NCBI RefSeq assembly: GCF_036711975.1 | Contig: NC_091976.1 | Span: 9,734,001 to 9,798,000 of the forward strand | Direction: 5' to 3' | DNA length: 64,000 bases | DNA from: Onthophagus taurus | Lineage: Eukaryota; Arthropoda; Insecta; Coleoptera; Scarabaeidae | In this document: one piece after another, positions 1 to 10,369 of the stretch | How positions within the stretch are numbered: position 1 is the stretch's first letter | Layout: the number at the start of each line of letters is the position of its first letter | The notes under the pieces: generated by a model | The model's database searches: none | What the model saw: only the letters and a program-made list of their open reading frames with translations | Told to the model about the DNA's origin: nothing | Program-made: the position numbers and the translations under genes

Positions 1-356
1 TTAGTACAAGCGCAGAAAAGTTGCCTTTATCGCGGGAAGCTGCACCAAGTGAAAATGTGCGATTTCCTCAATATACACTAGATTGTGTAAAGGAATCTAC
101 CTAAAATCGGTAAATTACGACATTTTAAAACTTTGGTAATCGTCTCATAAAGGGTACTTTTTAAAATGGTTTTTTTCTTAACCGTTTTGGGTCAGGAAGG
201 TTTTTAGGTTTTATATCACACACTTTGACCGTTTGTACTTGATAGCGGTTTTATTATTACAACTAACATCTACTTCTGACGAGGAGAATAAACGTATATG
301 TGAACTAAAACTTGACAAAATCGATAATTTTTACGTTCGCCCTTATTGCCAACCAT
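1..356. other. Left edge without recognisable gene
   Basis: No open frame of useful length and no recognisable motif. It lies downstream of the minus-strand gene at 357-1124 and may be the 3' part of the same element, but nothing in it proves that. Confidence 0.4.
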
Positions 357-1124
357 TCAATGTTGCCAATTGTCTTTAGTGTTCGTGCAACCTTGGTTGC
401 CTAACGTGTATTTTTTATTTAATTGATTTACAACACCTGTTAATACACTTTTAAACTTCTGTTTCTCTTTGTCACTGCTAAGTCTTTTGTAATTATCTTT
501 AAGTTGATCACGAATCACTTCACCAAACAAAAGTCGTTTTCTGACGTCCCCAGTTTGTGATGTATCCCTCATAATCTCAGTTACTCTTGTGTTCGGTGAA
601 ACGTCGGCTAATGTTGGAGGCATCTTTGCTTTATTTTCTTCACTTTTGATTCGAAGTCTGTGATATTTAGTTTTATAAATTGCAAGCTTGCTTTTCAACT
701 TGGAAATAATTTTGTCTTTTTCTCTGGATTTGCGACTCCTAGCTTTTCTGTTTCTTGCAGTTCTTCCTTTTCCAGAAGAAACTTTGTGCGCATCTACTTG
801 GTTGGCTTCAGTTCCATCAGGAGAGGCGTAGGAAGAATCCGGTGGCGTGTTTTCTCTTACAAACTCGTCAATTTGCCGTTTCATCTTTTGTTTTTCTCCG
901 TATTTTGCAGAACTTATACGCCATTGTTTTCTTTTCATTCGCTGATCCCGTTTACTCATTTCACTGATTGGCTTCACTACTTTATTTTCCTTTTTCCGTA
1001 AATACTGATATTTCTCTTTCATCTTTAGCTTTTCTCTTCCTTCAGGATCACTTTTCAATCTTTCATATCTTCTCTTCTTGGCTTCTCTTTTGCGCTTTAG
1101 TTTTTCTTCTCGTGATAATGGCAT
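357..1124 (-). CDS. Basic coiled-coil protein, probable N-terminal part of a DUF7869-type transposon gene
   Basis: The frame encodes about 255 residues, counted from the ATG that gives MPLSREEKLKRKREAKK. An upstream in-frame ATG adds eight residues. The first 90 residues are very rich in Lys, Arg and Glu. A Ser-rich linker follows (about 100-140), then a predicted coiled coil (about 140-175), and a C-terminal part containing RKRLLFGEVIRDQL. Such basic N-termini are common in arthropod DUF7869-type transposon genes, two of which lie nearby at 2102-10243 and 32484-35225; this link is by similarity of composition only. No DUF7869 core follows within the window, because the gene would continue off the left edge. 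The 5' flank carries repeated CCAGAGGAATG motifs. Confidence 0.45.
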   Translation of the reverse strand: MPLSREEKLKRKREAKKRRYERLKSDPEGREKLKMKEKYQYLRKKENKVVKPISEMSKRDQRMKRKQWRISSAKYGEKQKMKRQIDEFVRENTPPDSSYASPDGTEANQVDAHKVSSGKGRTARNRKARSRKSREKDKIISKLKSKLAIYKTKYHRLRIKSEENKAKMPPTLADVSPNTRVTEIMRDTSQTGDVRKRLLFGEVIRDQLKDNYKRLSSDKEKQKFKSVLTGVVNQLNKKYTLGNQGCTNTKDNWQH

Positions 1125-1163
1125 TCTTATCTGCAAAAATTCAAACATCTCTAGAACCGGTCA

Positions 1164-1704
1164 TTCCTCTGTGCCTGTCATCAGTCCTCTGGATCTCAGT
1201 AATCCAGAGGAATGGTGCCAGAGGAATGACGACTTCTTCGTTCATTAGTTTTTAGTTTAGGAAATCGAATGAATCCTAACCTACAAATTGGTCAACGGAA
1301 AGGAAACTCATTATTTCGTATTTAAATGAGGGAATGGATGCAACAAAAATATAAATAAAGTAAATACACTTACCAGAGGAATGGTTAATCTGTGTGTGAC
1401 ATTAACAATTTGGGAACAAAACGTTAAAAAGAACACGTATTGTTTTAGTTCGACAACATTTGCTTACTGACACTCTGCAAGAACTAGGTTAGGAAAAGCA
1501 TATCTGGTTGCGTGCGAAGACATATCGCCATCTACCATCATATTATTTACGTACTTCTTGGGAGCCAGGGGAATGACCGCTAAAGATGGTAACATAGTTT
1601 CTATCATCTTTTTGAGGGGAGTTTTAAAGTGAAACATATTTTTAGATTAGTTTTACTGAAAGTTCAGGTTTGCTTAATCAAAATGTAAAATTACAAATAT
1701 AATG

Positions 1705-1735
<31 letters not shown>

Positions 1736-1778
1736 ACATAATGTTAGACGTCTCCAGTTATAACATGCCAGAGGAATG
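1164..1778. repeat. Scattered CCAGAGGAATG motifs
   Basis: Perfect copies of CCAGAGGAATG begin at 1204, 1218, 1373 and 1768. An inverted CATTCCTCTG lies near 1162-1171, and a one-mismatch copy (CCAGGGGAATG) at 1565. All lie 5' of the minus-strand gene at 357-1124. The arrangement resembles subterminal repeats bound by a transposase or a promoter motif. Apart from these motifs and an AT microsatellite, I see no gene in 1149-2101. Confidence 0.6.
1705..1735. repeat. (TA)n microsatellite
   Basis: About 15 consecutive TA units, a simple repeat inside an AT-rich spacer. Confidence 0.9.
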
Positions 1779-2432
1779 ATATTTTGACATGATTTTTTAC
1801 TATAATTTAATAATAATAAGTATGATTTCATTAACTCTTTAAGAACTCAATATAGCTGTTCTATACTTTTCTAGAAACAATACGATATTTGTAGAAAGTA
1901 ATTTTTTAGTCGAAATTTTTACCGGTAACAGCAAAAATGATAGTTTCTATAGAATTACCGTTGTATCATTTTGAACCAATTTGTGGGCTTTTTTTAATGA
2001 TATAAAACACCAGTTGTTTTTAAACTATTTATATCGTTAAAAACGGCGTCGATAGATTTCAATACATCAGTTTTTAATTTTTCGGGAACCCCACTACAAT
2101 TGAAGGGCTTAGTGTGAAACAATGACAAGGCACAAATATAAAATTATTGGAAAATCGACTTTGAAATTTGTACAAAGTCTGTAAAATTAATGTTTCGGTC
2201 TTTTTACCTTTTGGGTTGTTTACATTAGTAACACAACTGTATATATCTATCCAGGATACTGAAATAATAAAAAAAATATATAGAAAACTATAATAAATAT
2301 ATAAATAGAATTTTATTAGAAAAATTGTGACTTGTAACACTTTTGCACTAACAAACGACAACATTTTCAATTAAAAACTAAATAAGTCAATAACTCAAAA
2401 AAGAAAATAAATATAAAGAAATAATGTTTAAA

Positions 2433-3004
2433 CTAAGAAAATGGCTCTGCTTCATTAATAATTTCAGGTTCCTCTGTTTCTTTAGCACTTTCAGTTATTT
2501 TCGGCTGTAAATTTTGGAAAAAACCATGATTCACAGCCGGTATGTAAGGTAGCAATGTCTTTACATTGTCGTATTTTTTTTTTGAAATTTTAATTGGTTC
2601 AAGATACTTTCTATCTAACTGATCAAGTGTAGTGTATACTGGTCTTCCTCGTTTTGAGATAGACACCTGGTCGTACTCACCATGAACGGAATGTTTGCCA
2701 TAAAAAACTTTAGTATTTTTATTATTAAATCGAAATGAAAACGCATTAGCAAAGTCTAAGTTATGGCCAGTATTGGTGCGCGAACTCTTTTTTATGTTTG
2801 TAAGAGTAGGTGTAATGTTTAAAATATCTTCCTGCGTCATAACTGTGACTGCAAAAGGTGTTTTTTTGTTTGATCGCCGTATAATATCGTACCATTCATT
2901 TGGACAAAAAACTTGTGCATACCTTCGGTGTCGCTTTTCTATAAGTGCGAAGTCCCTATCAGAAGGAAGATGAGTATGACCACTTACGAGAAAATGGTGC
3001 GTTA
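2433..3004 (-). pseudogene. DUF7869-type transposon protein, C-terminal part
   Basis: This fragment encodes the C-terminal half of the protein. It begins with the motif GHTHLPSDRDFALIEKR, which follows the D-x-C-x-x-Q-N motif in this family and probably supplies further catalytic residues. A less conserved tail ends in an acidic stretch. Its frame is continuous with the piece ending at 8799 once the Harbinger and one copy of its TTA target duplication are removed, which shows that the Harbinger cut a previously open gene. An upstream ATG inside the Harbinger end is accidental. Confidence 0.7.
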
Positions 3005-3192
3005 AGCCTGTTTCACACATATGCGGTTCCGTTCGGTTCTATTTGTTTTCTGTTGCAACCGAAAATGAACCGAACCGAATGGAACCCTTTCCCACATACG
3101 AGGTTCTTTTACGGTTTATATTAGGTGTAGTGTTTTCTGTGCGTTCAGAAGCGTAGTGAACAGTGATCGCGAAGAGTCAGTGATTGTCTTTA

Positions 3193-5351
3193 ATGGAGAG
3201 AAATCAAGTTGTCGCCATGTTGTTTCTCCATAGGAGAATAAAAAAACGAAGAAGGAAGAACTGAATTTATTGGAGACACCCTCTCATCATTTCGCGACTG
3301 AAATTTGGAGCATTCTACACAATTTTCCCGAAGTTAAGAGAACACGAAGACAAATTTTTTAATTACTTTAGGATGTCAACAAAATCATTTGACGAATTAC
3401 ACGTAAAGCTAAAGGACCGTCTTCAACGCCAAAATACATTTATGAGAGAATGTATTCAACCAATTCAGATGTTGGCCGTAACTTTGAGGTAAGATAGTAC
3501 AAACAATACATTTTTTAAGAAACCCTTTTATTTAAATTTTAATACAAAACTGCTATAACACAGGTATTAAGAAGAGCGAAGACGTTAAAAAACGATAATT
3601 GTTTTTCTTTAATACACTATTTAAATATTTTCTTTATCGTCTTCCTCCTGTTCTCACCATTATGTTTCACAAATTTTGAAATGTATATTCTGAAGTGTCA
3701 TTAGAAGAAAGATAGTCTTCGTAAAATTTAACAGCAGACACTTGTGGCTGATCTGGATTCTGATATGCTGAAGCATTGTGCTGCGGATTTGTAGTGGATT
3801 CTTTATGTAGTGGAATACTACATGGAGAATCCATGGAAGGAGTACTACATGGCGAGGCATATATTGTACTGGATATAGCAGGAAGAGGGTGCTTTCGCTG
3901 CCTGATTTTCCTTACGATTTTTAATACCTCCATTTGAAAATCAAGCGTATCGAATTCATCAAAATCTTGAAGGGAAGGAAGTAATCCTTTAAAGAATGAA
4001 AGATGTCGATTAGGTGTTTCCTTCAAGGCTGCAATCATCTCCAATTCGACAGCATCCATTTTCCGTTTTTTTAAAATAGGTTTTTTGAAAAATGTTTCAG
4101 GCTTTTCCGCTGAAACAGCATCACTTGATATGCTTGGAACTGATTGCATGTAGTCCTCATTATTTTCAATAGTTGCATCCGTAATGTATCCACCGTCATC
4201 AATATTTTGTGACAAAGTGTCTTCAGTTTCTCTTTCTTCGAAGACTTTATCTAGAAAGTGCAACTGAGTTGCATAAATGTAAGATTTTGTTTTTGACGCC
4301 CCTGATCCGGATTTCGCTTTATTTTTGCCCACAAATTTTCGATAGGAATCCCTCACTTGCGTCCATTTCTTAAGAACGTATTTTCCTGAAAGAAAATATT
4401 TATTTCAGTGATCACAAAAACTATGAATCTCATTTCTTTCATTTTCTAACAAATTACAGTACATTTTAATCTGGTGGTTTTACTTTTCTGTTTCAGATAT
4501 TTGGCAAGTGGTTGTACTTTCACAGATTTGCATCACACTTATCTTCTCGGGATTTCGACTATAAGTAAGTGTGTCAGACAGGTTTGTTGTGCAATATGGA
4601 CGGAATTACGATTGAAATGCATTCCTACTCCAGATAAGAGGAAATGGGAATCAATTGCTCAAAAATTTGAAACTGTCGCTAATTTCCCGAATTGCTTGGG
4701 TGCCGTCGATGGGAAACATATAAGGATCGTCCACCCTCTCAACTCTATGCATATAAATTACAAGGGATGTTCGTCTATAGTTTTGATGGCAGTAGCTGAT
4801 GCAGAATACCGATTTGTTTACGCTAACGTTGGAGCATATGGGAAAGACTGTGATTCTAACATTTTCCAAAGCTGTCAACTGTGGAAATCTATCATTAACG
4901 GCACCATGGATCTACCTGAGGACAAGTGTCTTCCAGGCACACAGAACCCCAAAATACCTTACTATCTCATAGGAGATGACGCTTTTGGGCTACATAAACA
5001 TCAGTAGAGAAAAGAGTCTACAATTATCGTGTGTGCAGAGCTCGCAGTTACGTGGAATATACGTTCGGAATACTTAGCAACAAATGGAGAATTTTTCATC
5101 GTGCAATTAATTTGGATCCTGACTATGCTACTGATATAGTGAAAGCTTGTGTAGTTTTACACAATTTCGTTCGAGATCGAGATGGATTTGAAATGGAAAA
5201 CACGTTGTCCATCTCAGGTTTTGAAGATGTCCCCTCGAGTGAAATGAGGAAAAATCAGGCAACTATGTTTGCCAAAAATATAAGAGATGTCTTGAAAAAT
5301 TACTTCATTACTGAACAGGGTTCAGTGAGTTGGCAATTTTCTAAAATATGA
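3193..5351 (+). pseudogene. Harbinger transposase, copy 1 (two exons, damaged)
   Basis: Exon 1 (3193-3488) and exon 2 (4497-5351) are separated by a GT..AG intron (3489-4496) that joins in frame across a conserved RYLASG stretch. Exon 2 carries the HTH-like region and DDE catalytic motifs: NCLGAVDGKHIRI (first Asp), AVADAEYRF (second Asp) and the GDDAF region. Damage: exon 1 has an early TGA and a one-base shift in a T-run. Near 5003 a short stretch that normally follows GDDAF is deleted, so the frame breaks before CRARSYVEYTFG. The intron holds the second exon of the opposite-strand MADF gene. The product would bind element ends and excise it together with the accessory protein. Confidence 0.8.
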
Positions 5352-8300
5352 TTTCATTTAATATAGTGCGAACAAAACGTCGCACACATCAAAATATATA
5401 CTTAACCCTAGAACCACAACGTGGAATTTTGATCACATTAGTCACAACCTGGCGTCGCATACGACTCCATAATAAAATCCTATTTATACCTTGTTTTTTG
5501 GATTAAAACGTCCATATAATTATACATATGGAAAGCAAATGAAGTACTGGAAAGGTTGTAATAGTATATTACGTTATGAGGACTGTAAGGACCTTATTAT
5601 ATGCGAGTAGGAAAGCTGCGCGCGAGCCGCGTAGCGGCGAGTGCAGTAATTCTACGAGCATGTAATAAGCTTACAATTCGAGTTATGTACTATACTATTT
5701 CTACGAAAGAAAAAAATCGTATATATATTTTCAATTTTTTTTCAGAATTACGACGTTTTGACAGCGTGTATCTGTCAGAACAGCGTCTACCAATTCGATT
5801 CGATTTTGATTGGTCAGAATGAACCGGAACTATAACGTAATGAATATTACATTACAGTTCCGGTTCATTATGTTACAGTGTTCGCAATTGTCCGTTTACT
5901 TATGTTAGTAACCAAACAGTACATAATCGGTAACTTACTAATATGGGAGTAGAAAAATATATTTAGTTCAAGTAAATACTAGAATTTTATTTATTTATAA
6001 AAAGAAAGAAACCACGCTAAAACTGAAATAAAAAACTATGGTATTTGAAATAAAAGTTTTATTATTTGCAGTCTACACAAATGCTGAGGCGGTGCTCGGC
6101 GCATACGCTTTTTTTGCAATGTTCGCATTTGTTTCGCGCTTTACGGTTTTTTGCCCTGGGGCAGTAATCACAACGACCTAATGGCCCCTCAGCCCTTTGC
6201 AATACCTCTTCTTCGTCGCACTTTAATATTTGGCGAATATTACTTCTTATTTCCCTCGGAAGTCGTCCATTATTCATCCTGCCTCTAAGATGTTCTTCTA
6301 CCAGTGACATAGACAGTTGCTTTAGGAAGGCTGACCGTTGAACTGGTTTATCGGCATCCTCGTTCCATTTGTAAATGACATACGAGTTGATTCCTGCAAT
6401 GTCCATCATTCCATAAAAGATTCTTAGTGGCCATCTACGAGTTTTTCTGGACACTGTCGTCGAATGACATAGCTGGTCGAATGTATCAACGCCACCTTTT
6501 GTTTCATTATAAAACATGATCATTTCTGGCTTTTTGGTGTGTTCATTTATATCTGGTTGGGTATGCATTGTTGATATTAGAATAACTGTTTTGTTCTTTT
6601 TTGGGACGTACGAAACCAGAGTGCTTTGGTCGTTATGTACAAACATACTCGATTGTACCGCTTTTCCTTTTGTTTCCACAAGCTGTTTTGGTATGTCTGG
6701 TTTGTTCTTTCTCAAGGTTCCCACCATGGTTAGCTTGAGTTCTAATAATTTTTCCGCTACCTCTAATGAACTAAACCAATTATCCATTGTGCAGTTTCGG
6801 TTTGAGCCTTGAATTTCTTTCGTCAAGTTCAAAACATAATGTGTCGGAATGGAAAACGGTCCTTCCCTGACCTCTTTACCGATATAAGGCTTGGCCGAGC
6901 ACATATAAAATGTTCTTGAATCACACATGGTCACAAGTTTTAAACCGTATTTATCCGGCTTACTAGGGATATACATTTTAAAAGGACATCGTCCTCTAAA
7001 TGCCAGTAAAGTTTCATCAATAGTTACATATTCTGAGGGGCTGTAGTTTCTTCTACAACATCCCTCAAAAATATCCCATATCTCTCTGGTAGCAGCGAAT
7101 TTGTCTTGTTTTTTCCTTTCTTCCCTTGTCGCTTTATTGTCAAACCGCAAACAATTGATCAGAAATTCAAATCGGTTTTTACACATTGTTGCTCTGAAAA
7201 CCGGAGGTCCTAACTCTAATGAAAATAAATCATGTAGGGTAAGATGCGCGCTTTTCATAACACCGCTAAGATATAAAAGACCAAGTAAAGCACGCAATTC
7301 AACAACATTTGTTTCACCAATATATCGCTGAGCGGTTTTATAACGTGTCCTTTTTATATTGATTTGGTGGTTTGTATATTGAACAATTATGTCGAGGATC
7401 TCGTCAGTAAAAAATGAATTCCAAATTTTACGTATGCATTTCAAGTTGCGCAAACAACCTTTTGGACCGGGTAAATGAAGTACAATGTTCTTCCGGGCAG
7501 TTCTTGCATTTCTAGCATGAAAACTTTTCAAATACCATTTACGACCATTCTTCGCATATATCGCTTTCCTATTTTCTGTCTCATAACTGCTTGAAGAAGC
7601 TGCAGTATTATCGCTCACGTCATTACACTGATTACTTTCTTCATTAGTATTTTGTGGTTCAGCTGCATCAAACTCGTCGTCTTCTAAAATTTCATTTGTT
7701 GTAAAATCTTCTGTTTCACTTTCTTCACTTTCAGCTGCTTCATCGTCCTCCAATTCGTCATTTTGAATCGCAAGTGCTATTCTTTCTAACTCTATCTGAG
7801 ACAAGGGACGTTTTCTTTCATTCATATTTGCTCTACAAGGTATATATTTGCATAAAAATAAATAAAACAAAATACAAACAGAAGCACATACCTCTGGAAT
7901 TTCTATGTTTTAAAGAACAACGTGGCGTCGTATACGACGGCTAATTTTTTTGACACAGATACAATTGTTTAAATTTGGAACTGATTCGTCTACACACTTT
8001 TCACTCTTAACCTAAAAGGTACTGAGACGCGTGATCACCTACGTCATATAGCGCAAGCGCACGTTAAGATTTAAATTTCTTGCGGTCGCATACGACGCCA
8101 CGTTGTGGTTCTAGGGTTAACTCTATGAAATGTACCATGTTCGATATTTTGATCGCACTATACTTATCACAAAAACTTAATCAAAATACATAATTCTATG
8201 ACATAGAGACATTGTTTTACATGTACTCTATAACATGTGCTTATTTATTTTGATGTACGCGATTTTTTAATCGCACTTTACAAAAATGAATTTTTCAATA

Positions 8301-8498
8301 CTTACCCAATTCCGTTCTTTTTATGGCGTCAAATTTATCAAAGTCATTCACAATTTCACTACACACTTCTTTCCACGCTTCCTGCGTCTTCAACTTGTCC
8401 TTATATTTTTCACAGGTTTTGTCCCACAACACAGGTTTAGACTGTACCGCACTAATCAGTCTGTCTATATCAACATCTTCTGCTAAAGACCTATTCAT
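3667..8498 (-). CDS. MADF-BESS DNA-binding accessory protein of Harbinger copy 1
   Basis: There are two exons. Exon 1 (8498-8306) starts MNRSLAEDVDIDRLI and holds the first half of a MADF (Myb/SANT-like) domain. Exon 2 (4385-3667) completes it with KWTQVRDSYRKF and ends in a BESS-type segment (around FFKGLLPSLQDF) that mediates protein contacts in this family. The junction keeps frame, with GG|GTAAG at the donor and a CAG acceptor at 4386. The total is about 304 residues, with no stops. The 3.9-kb intron contains transposase exon 2 on the other strand and the nested piggyBac. Harbinger elements use such a second protein to bring the transposase to the element ends and to the nucleus; that role here is inferred. 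Confidence 0.75.
5819..5868. repeat. Hairpin inside piggyBac
   Basis: A perfect 13-bp arm (ATGAACCGGAACT) pairs with AGTTCCGGTTCAT, and pairing extends imperfectly across the AT-rich centre. It lies about 200 bp downstream of the transposase stop codon. Confidence 0.7.
6062..7825 (-). CDS. piggyBac transposase, intact
   Basis: The protein has 587 residues from the ATG giving MNERKRPLSQIELER; an upstream in-frame ATG would add 15. An acidic N-terminus is followed by the DDE_Tnp_1_7 core. The three catalytic aspartates are visible as YVTIDETLLAFRGR (D270), NCTMDNWFSS (D348) and TKGGVDTFDQL (D447), a spacing typical of active piggyBac enzymes. The C-terminus is a Cys/His-rich cross-brace zinc domain beginning CDYCPRAKNRKARNKCEHC, which binds the element ends. 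No frameshift or stop. With perfect terminal repeats and TTAA on both sides, the copy could still be mobile, which is an inference. The enzyme excises and integrates at TTAA without leaving a scar. Confidence 0.93.
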   Translation of the reverse strand: MNERKRPLSQIELERIALAIQNDELEDDEAAESEESETEDFTTNEILEDDEFDAAEPQNTNEESNQCNDVSDNTAASSSSYETENRKAIYAKNGRKWYLKSFHARNARTARKNIVLHLPGPKGCLRNLKCIRKIWNSFFTDEILDIIVQYTNHQINIKRTRYKTAQRYIGETNVVELRALLGLLYLSGVMKSAHLTLHDLFSLELGPPVFRATMCKNRFEFLINCLRFDNKATREERKKQDKFAATREIWDIFEGCCRRNYSPSEYVTIDETLLAFRGRCPFKMYIPSKPDKYGLKLVTMCDSRTFYMCSAKPYIGKEVREGPFSIPTHYVLNLTKEIQGSNRNCTMDNWFSSLEVAEKLLELKLTMVGTLRKNKPDIPKQLVETKGKAVQSSMFVHNDQSTLVSYVPKKNKTVILISTMHTQPDINEHTKKPEMIMFYNETKGGVDTFDQLCHSTTVSRKTRRWPLRIFYGMMDIAGINSYVIYKWNEDADKPVQRSAFLKQLSMSLVEEHLRGRMNNGRLPREIRSNIRQILKCDEEEVLQRAEGPLGRCDYCPRAKNRKARNKCEHCKKSVCAEHRLSICVDCK

Positions 8499-8798
8499 TT
8501 TAGCATAAAAATGTAATTTTTGTAAAGAAAATAGAGAATTAAAAATAAAAGAATCTTGCTATTACGTCGAAACCGTGAGAATATGAACGCACTGATTTCT
8601 TTCTGTTCCCTGCACTCGAATTCATACCTAATGCAAACATGATGAAACATGTTCGTGTCGAGGGAGTATTCGGTGTTGTACGGTTTCTATTAGAAACCGA
8701 ATACGAACCGAAACATCGTTTCACATTTGTCGGTAACGACCAAAAACGAATCGAAAACGAACCGAACCGAATGGAACCGCATATGTGTGAAACAGGCC

Positions 8799-10054
8799 TT
8801 ATTGTTTTAAATTTATTCTCCTTTACCAGTTGTAACCATAAACTCATCATTAGCCAATTTTTATTTTGCCTTGGGCAATTATCTGTAAATATAATTAGGT
8901 GGTCAATTTCGGTCTTCGTCATAAGAAATTTTAGGAGGATTGAAGCGACTTCATCACTTCCTTTTTTTGCTATATCTTCCGTCCAAAGAAACATGTGCCC
9001 TTTGCCATTTGTACAATCATGAATGCCTAAGTTGTATAACCAGATTTTTCTGCAATAAAACGCTGGACCCGTTGTTAATTTTGGGATTGGTAATGCCTGT
9101 TGTAAGTCAAATGAAATTACCAACGTTCTATTGGTGTTTTTTGATTCTTGAGTCGTGTTATTTAACAAATCCTGCATTGCTTTCGCTTTAGTTTTATGTG
9201 TCGTCAGGTCAATGTTTAGCCGAGACAATTCCTGATTTTCATTTAATTTTGTTGCAGTCTATTCTGATAAGTAAGTTGATCACAAGTTTTGCAAGTGTCG
9301 GATTTGGGTAATTTAAAGCCAATATTGTATTCTGTACAAAATATCTGCCTATATGTGTGCTCCAGAACAGGTTTGATATATTGTTGTTGACACCACGGAA
9401 CATAATACTCAGAATAAAGACGCGATATGGTCATATCACAGTTAAGGTATACTTTCCCTAGATTTTCAGCCCTGCTATAGTGACTTTGGTATTTAGGTAT
9501 TAAATTTAGGTTTTCATTACCATCTAGTTTCTCTCTACATCTTTTTTTACACTCACAAGGAGGTTCTAACTCCCGAGCTGCAACAGTCTTTTTGGTTTTG
9601 TCACTAGTATACTGCTGTCCCAGATTTCTTCTTATTTTTCTTTTTATCGTGGATATGTCTTCTTTTCGGTGTTTCCATCTACTTCTAGGGGCAGGTTCAG
9701 GTTAATCAGCCCTAATCCGTTTTAATGTTCTGCTCCCTGTTTCCCCATCTGATTCTTTTATACCATCGTTCTATATTGAAAAAGCAATACTAAACTAGCC
9801 ACCCAATGACAACCCAATTTGCTTGCATAGAATTAACAATGGCAATACAATAACATGCCACATAAATGAAAAAAGTCATTTTCCTGTTGATTTGTATCTA
9901 CCTTTTCTGCATCACTAGGTACATAATCTCTATCAATATCACTATCATCGACTGGAGAATCTACATCTCTCATTTCACTGTTCATTATATTAAAATTATT
10001 TGATTCACATGCACTTAAGTCACGACGCGTTAAAATTTTTGTGTGATTTGTCAT
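8799..10054 (-). pseudogene. DUF7869-type transposon protein, N-terminal and central part
   Basis: The pieces are, in order: an acidic N-terminus (9833-10054, with DSDIDRDYVPSDAE), a Cys-rich stretch around 9430-9710 (CECKKRCREK), the segment TEYNIGFKLPKSDTCKTCD (9243-9434) and the RNase-H-like core (8799-9228). The core shows VISFDLQQALPIPKLTTGPA, HMFLWTEDIAKKGSDEV and IIFTDNCPRQNKNW. The Asp of SFDLQ and the Asp of TDNC are likely metal ligands. Several stops and frame changes separate the pieces, so this copy is dead. The frame continues at 3004 beyond the inserted Harbinger. Confidence 0.65.
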
Positions 10055-10369
10055 TGTTTATTTTCACAAAACAAATGCGTATGTAGCAACGCAAGATCAT
10101 TACTACGAATTTGTGGTGCTATGCTTTGGAATATTTTCAAACTATTTATTCCGTGACTTATTATACTTTTGTAGAACTCGAAAATAAGCAAAAGACATAT
10201 TTGAAAAAAATGTGACTTGTCATTGTTTCACACTAAGCCCTTCAATTATAAATTGCTCTTTGAGCACGCTTTTGTAGCTCTTTTATAATTGCTATGGTTA
10301 GATGTTTTCGTCCATTTATATTGATGGAGGTGTCCGTTTTTATTTTATGTAATGATTTACCATAATTTT

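Larger units (their letters stand above)
5406..8116 (-). mobile_element. piggyBac element, apparently complete
   Basis: The ends read CCCTAGAACCACAACGTGG at the left and the exact inverse at the right, flanked by TTAA on both sides (5402-5405 and 8117-8120), the fixed target of the family. Length is 2711 bp. GTCGCATACGAC-like motifs recur just inside both ends (near 5455, 7930 and 8090) and may be subterminal transposase sites. It contains one intact transposase gene. It lies within the MADF intron of Harbinger copy 1. Confidence 0.95.
3005..8798. mobile_element. PIF/Harbinger DNA transposon, copy 1
   Basis: Terminal inverted repeats (GCCTGTTTCACACATATG at the left, its reverse complement at the right) are followed by GGTTC-rich subterminal sequence at both ends. 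The 3-bp target duplication is TTA (3002-3004 and 8799-8801), the expected size and sequence for PIF/Harbinger. It carries a plus-strand transposase and a minus-strand MADF-BESS gene, and is interrupted by a piggyBac element at 5406-8116. Without that insert it is about 3.08 kb. Confidence 0.9.
2102..10243 (-). mobile_element. DNA transposon encoding a DUF7869-type protein (outermost of three nested elements)
   Basis: The ends are inverted repeats of about 32 bp with one mismatch, beginning GAAGGGCTTAGTGTG at the left and the reverse complement at the right (to 10243). Both are flanked by the direct 4-bp repeat AATT (2098-2101 and 10244-10247). Without the inserted Harbinger (3005-8798 plus one TTA) the element is about 2.35 kb. 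It carries one minus-strand gene whose pieces lie at 8799-10054 and 2433-3004. The AATT duplication is palindromic, so the exact cut point is uncertain by a base or two. Confidence 0.75.
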
